DNA from: Dolomedes plantarius
Lineage: Eukaryota > Arthropoda > Arachnida > Araneae > Dolomedidae
DNA: 64,000 nt
Assembly: GCA_907164885.2 (NCBI GenBank)
Contig: OU015493.1
Coordinates: forward strand, 50,507,390 to 50,571,389
Reading direction: 5' to 3'
Shown: piece after piece, positions 63,808 through 64,000 of the stretch
Numbering within the stretch: position 1 is the stretch's first letter
How the letters are laid out: every line of letters begins with the position of its first letter
The notes under the pieces: model-generated
Told to the model about the DNA's origin: nothing
The model's input: only the letters and a program-made list of their open reading frames with translations
Databases searched by the model: none
Translations under genes and position numbers: made by a program

Positions 63808-64000
63808 CTTTGGTATTTGTATTTTTAAATCTGGCAATTAACTTATTTGCACTCATGATTGGAGTTCTAAAAATCATTGAAATCGCCTGCTTGTTGATTG
63901 GATGGTTGGATAATCTTTTGCTCTATGATGGATATAGAGACTTGCCTGTTATAACTGAAAATTAGACTATACTCTAATTTTGTAGAATTTCACCCACGGA

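Overview
This is a very AT-rich, intron-rich, transposon-crowded eukaryotic window. It has (TA)n microsatellites, Tc1/mariner, hAT and Helitron-like elements, tRNA-derived SINEs and an R1/LOA-type LINE. The style fits an arthropod, possibly a chelicerate such as a spider, but that is an inference from the host protein and repeat content. Nothing bacterial or viral was seen: no operons, CRISPR array or rRNA.

The only host gene I can support is on the + strand from 23049 to 63477. It has eight coding exons with matching phases and GT-AG borders and encodes a 502-residue, ten-helix drug/metabolite-transporter-superfamily protein of the SLC35F3/SLC35F4 type (putative thiamine carriers in vertebrates). 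About 96% of the locus is intron. A further 5' exon is possible because the first coding exon is preceded by a splice acceptor.

Left flank (1-23043): Helitron-like ends (1-78, 1740-2316, 16409-17665), a pogo-like non-autonomous element (749-1718), a Tc1 element (2932-4158), TTAA-flanked MITEs (5782-6325, 20365-21072) and a nested structure at 9673-17987. In that structure a hAT-like element with an almost perfect 8-bp target duplication carries a broken LINE (ORF1 + ORF2, minus strand) and a Helitron-like insertion.

Introns (23356-63462): five hAT elements or MITEs, each with an 8-bp target duplication (27239-27730, 28461-31051, 52568-53070, 54726-55721, 59397-59822). Tc1/mariner/pogo elements lie at 35586, 38781, 40129, 40318, 45343, 48488, 49889 and 55903. 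There is an inverted SINE pair, an inverted MITE pair flanking exons 4-5, and a 200-bp hairpin at 41089-41288. A (TA)n tract at 38542-41002 holds four separate insertions, and one DD41D mariner has its own empty-site duplicate nearby.

All transposase and reverse-transcriptase genes here are broken, so each is a relic rather than an active system. I found no convincing new multi-gene system. The points worth checking are the splicing and 3'-end structure of the transporter gene, the inverted intronic repeats, and several mutational footprints (20-bp and 34-bp duplications, altered catalytic residues).
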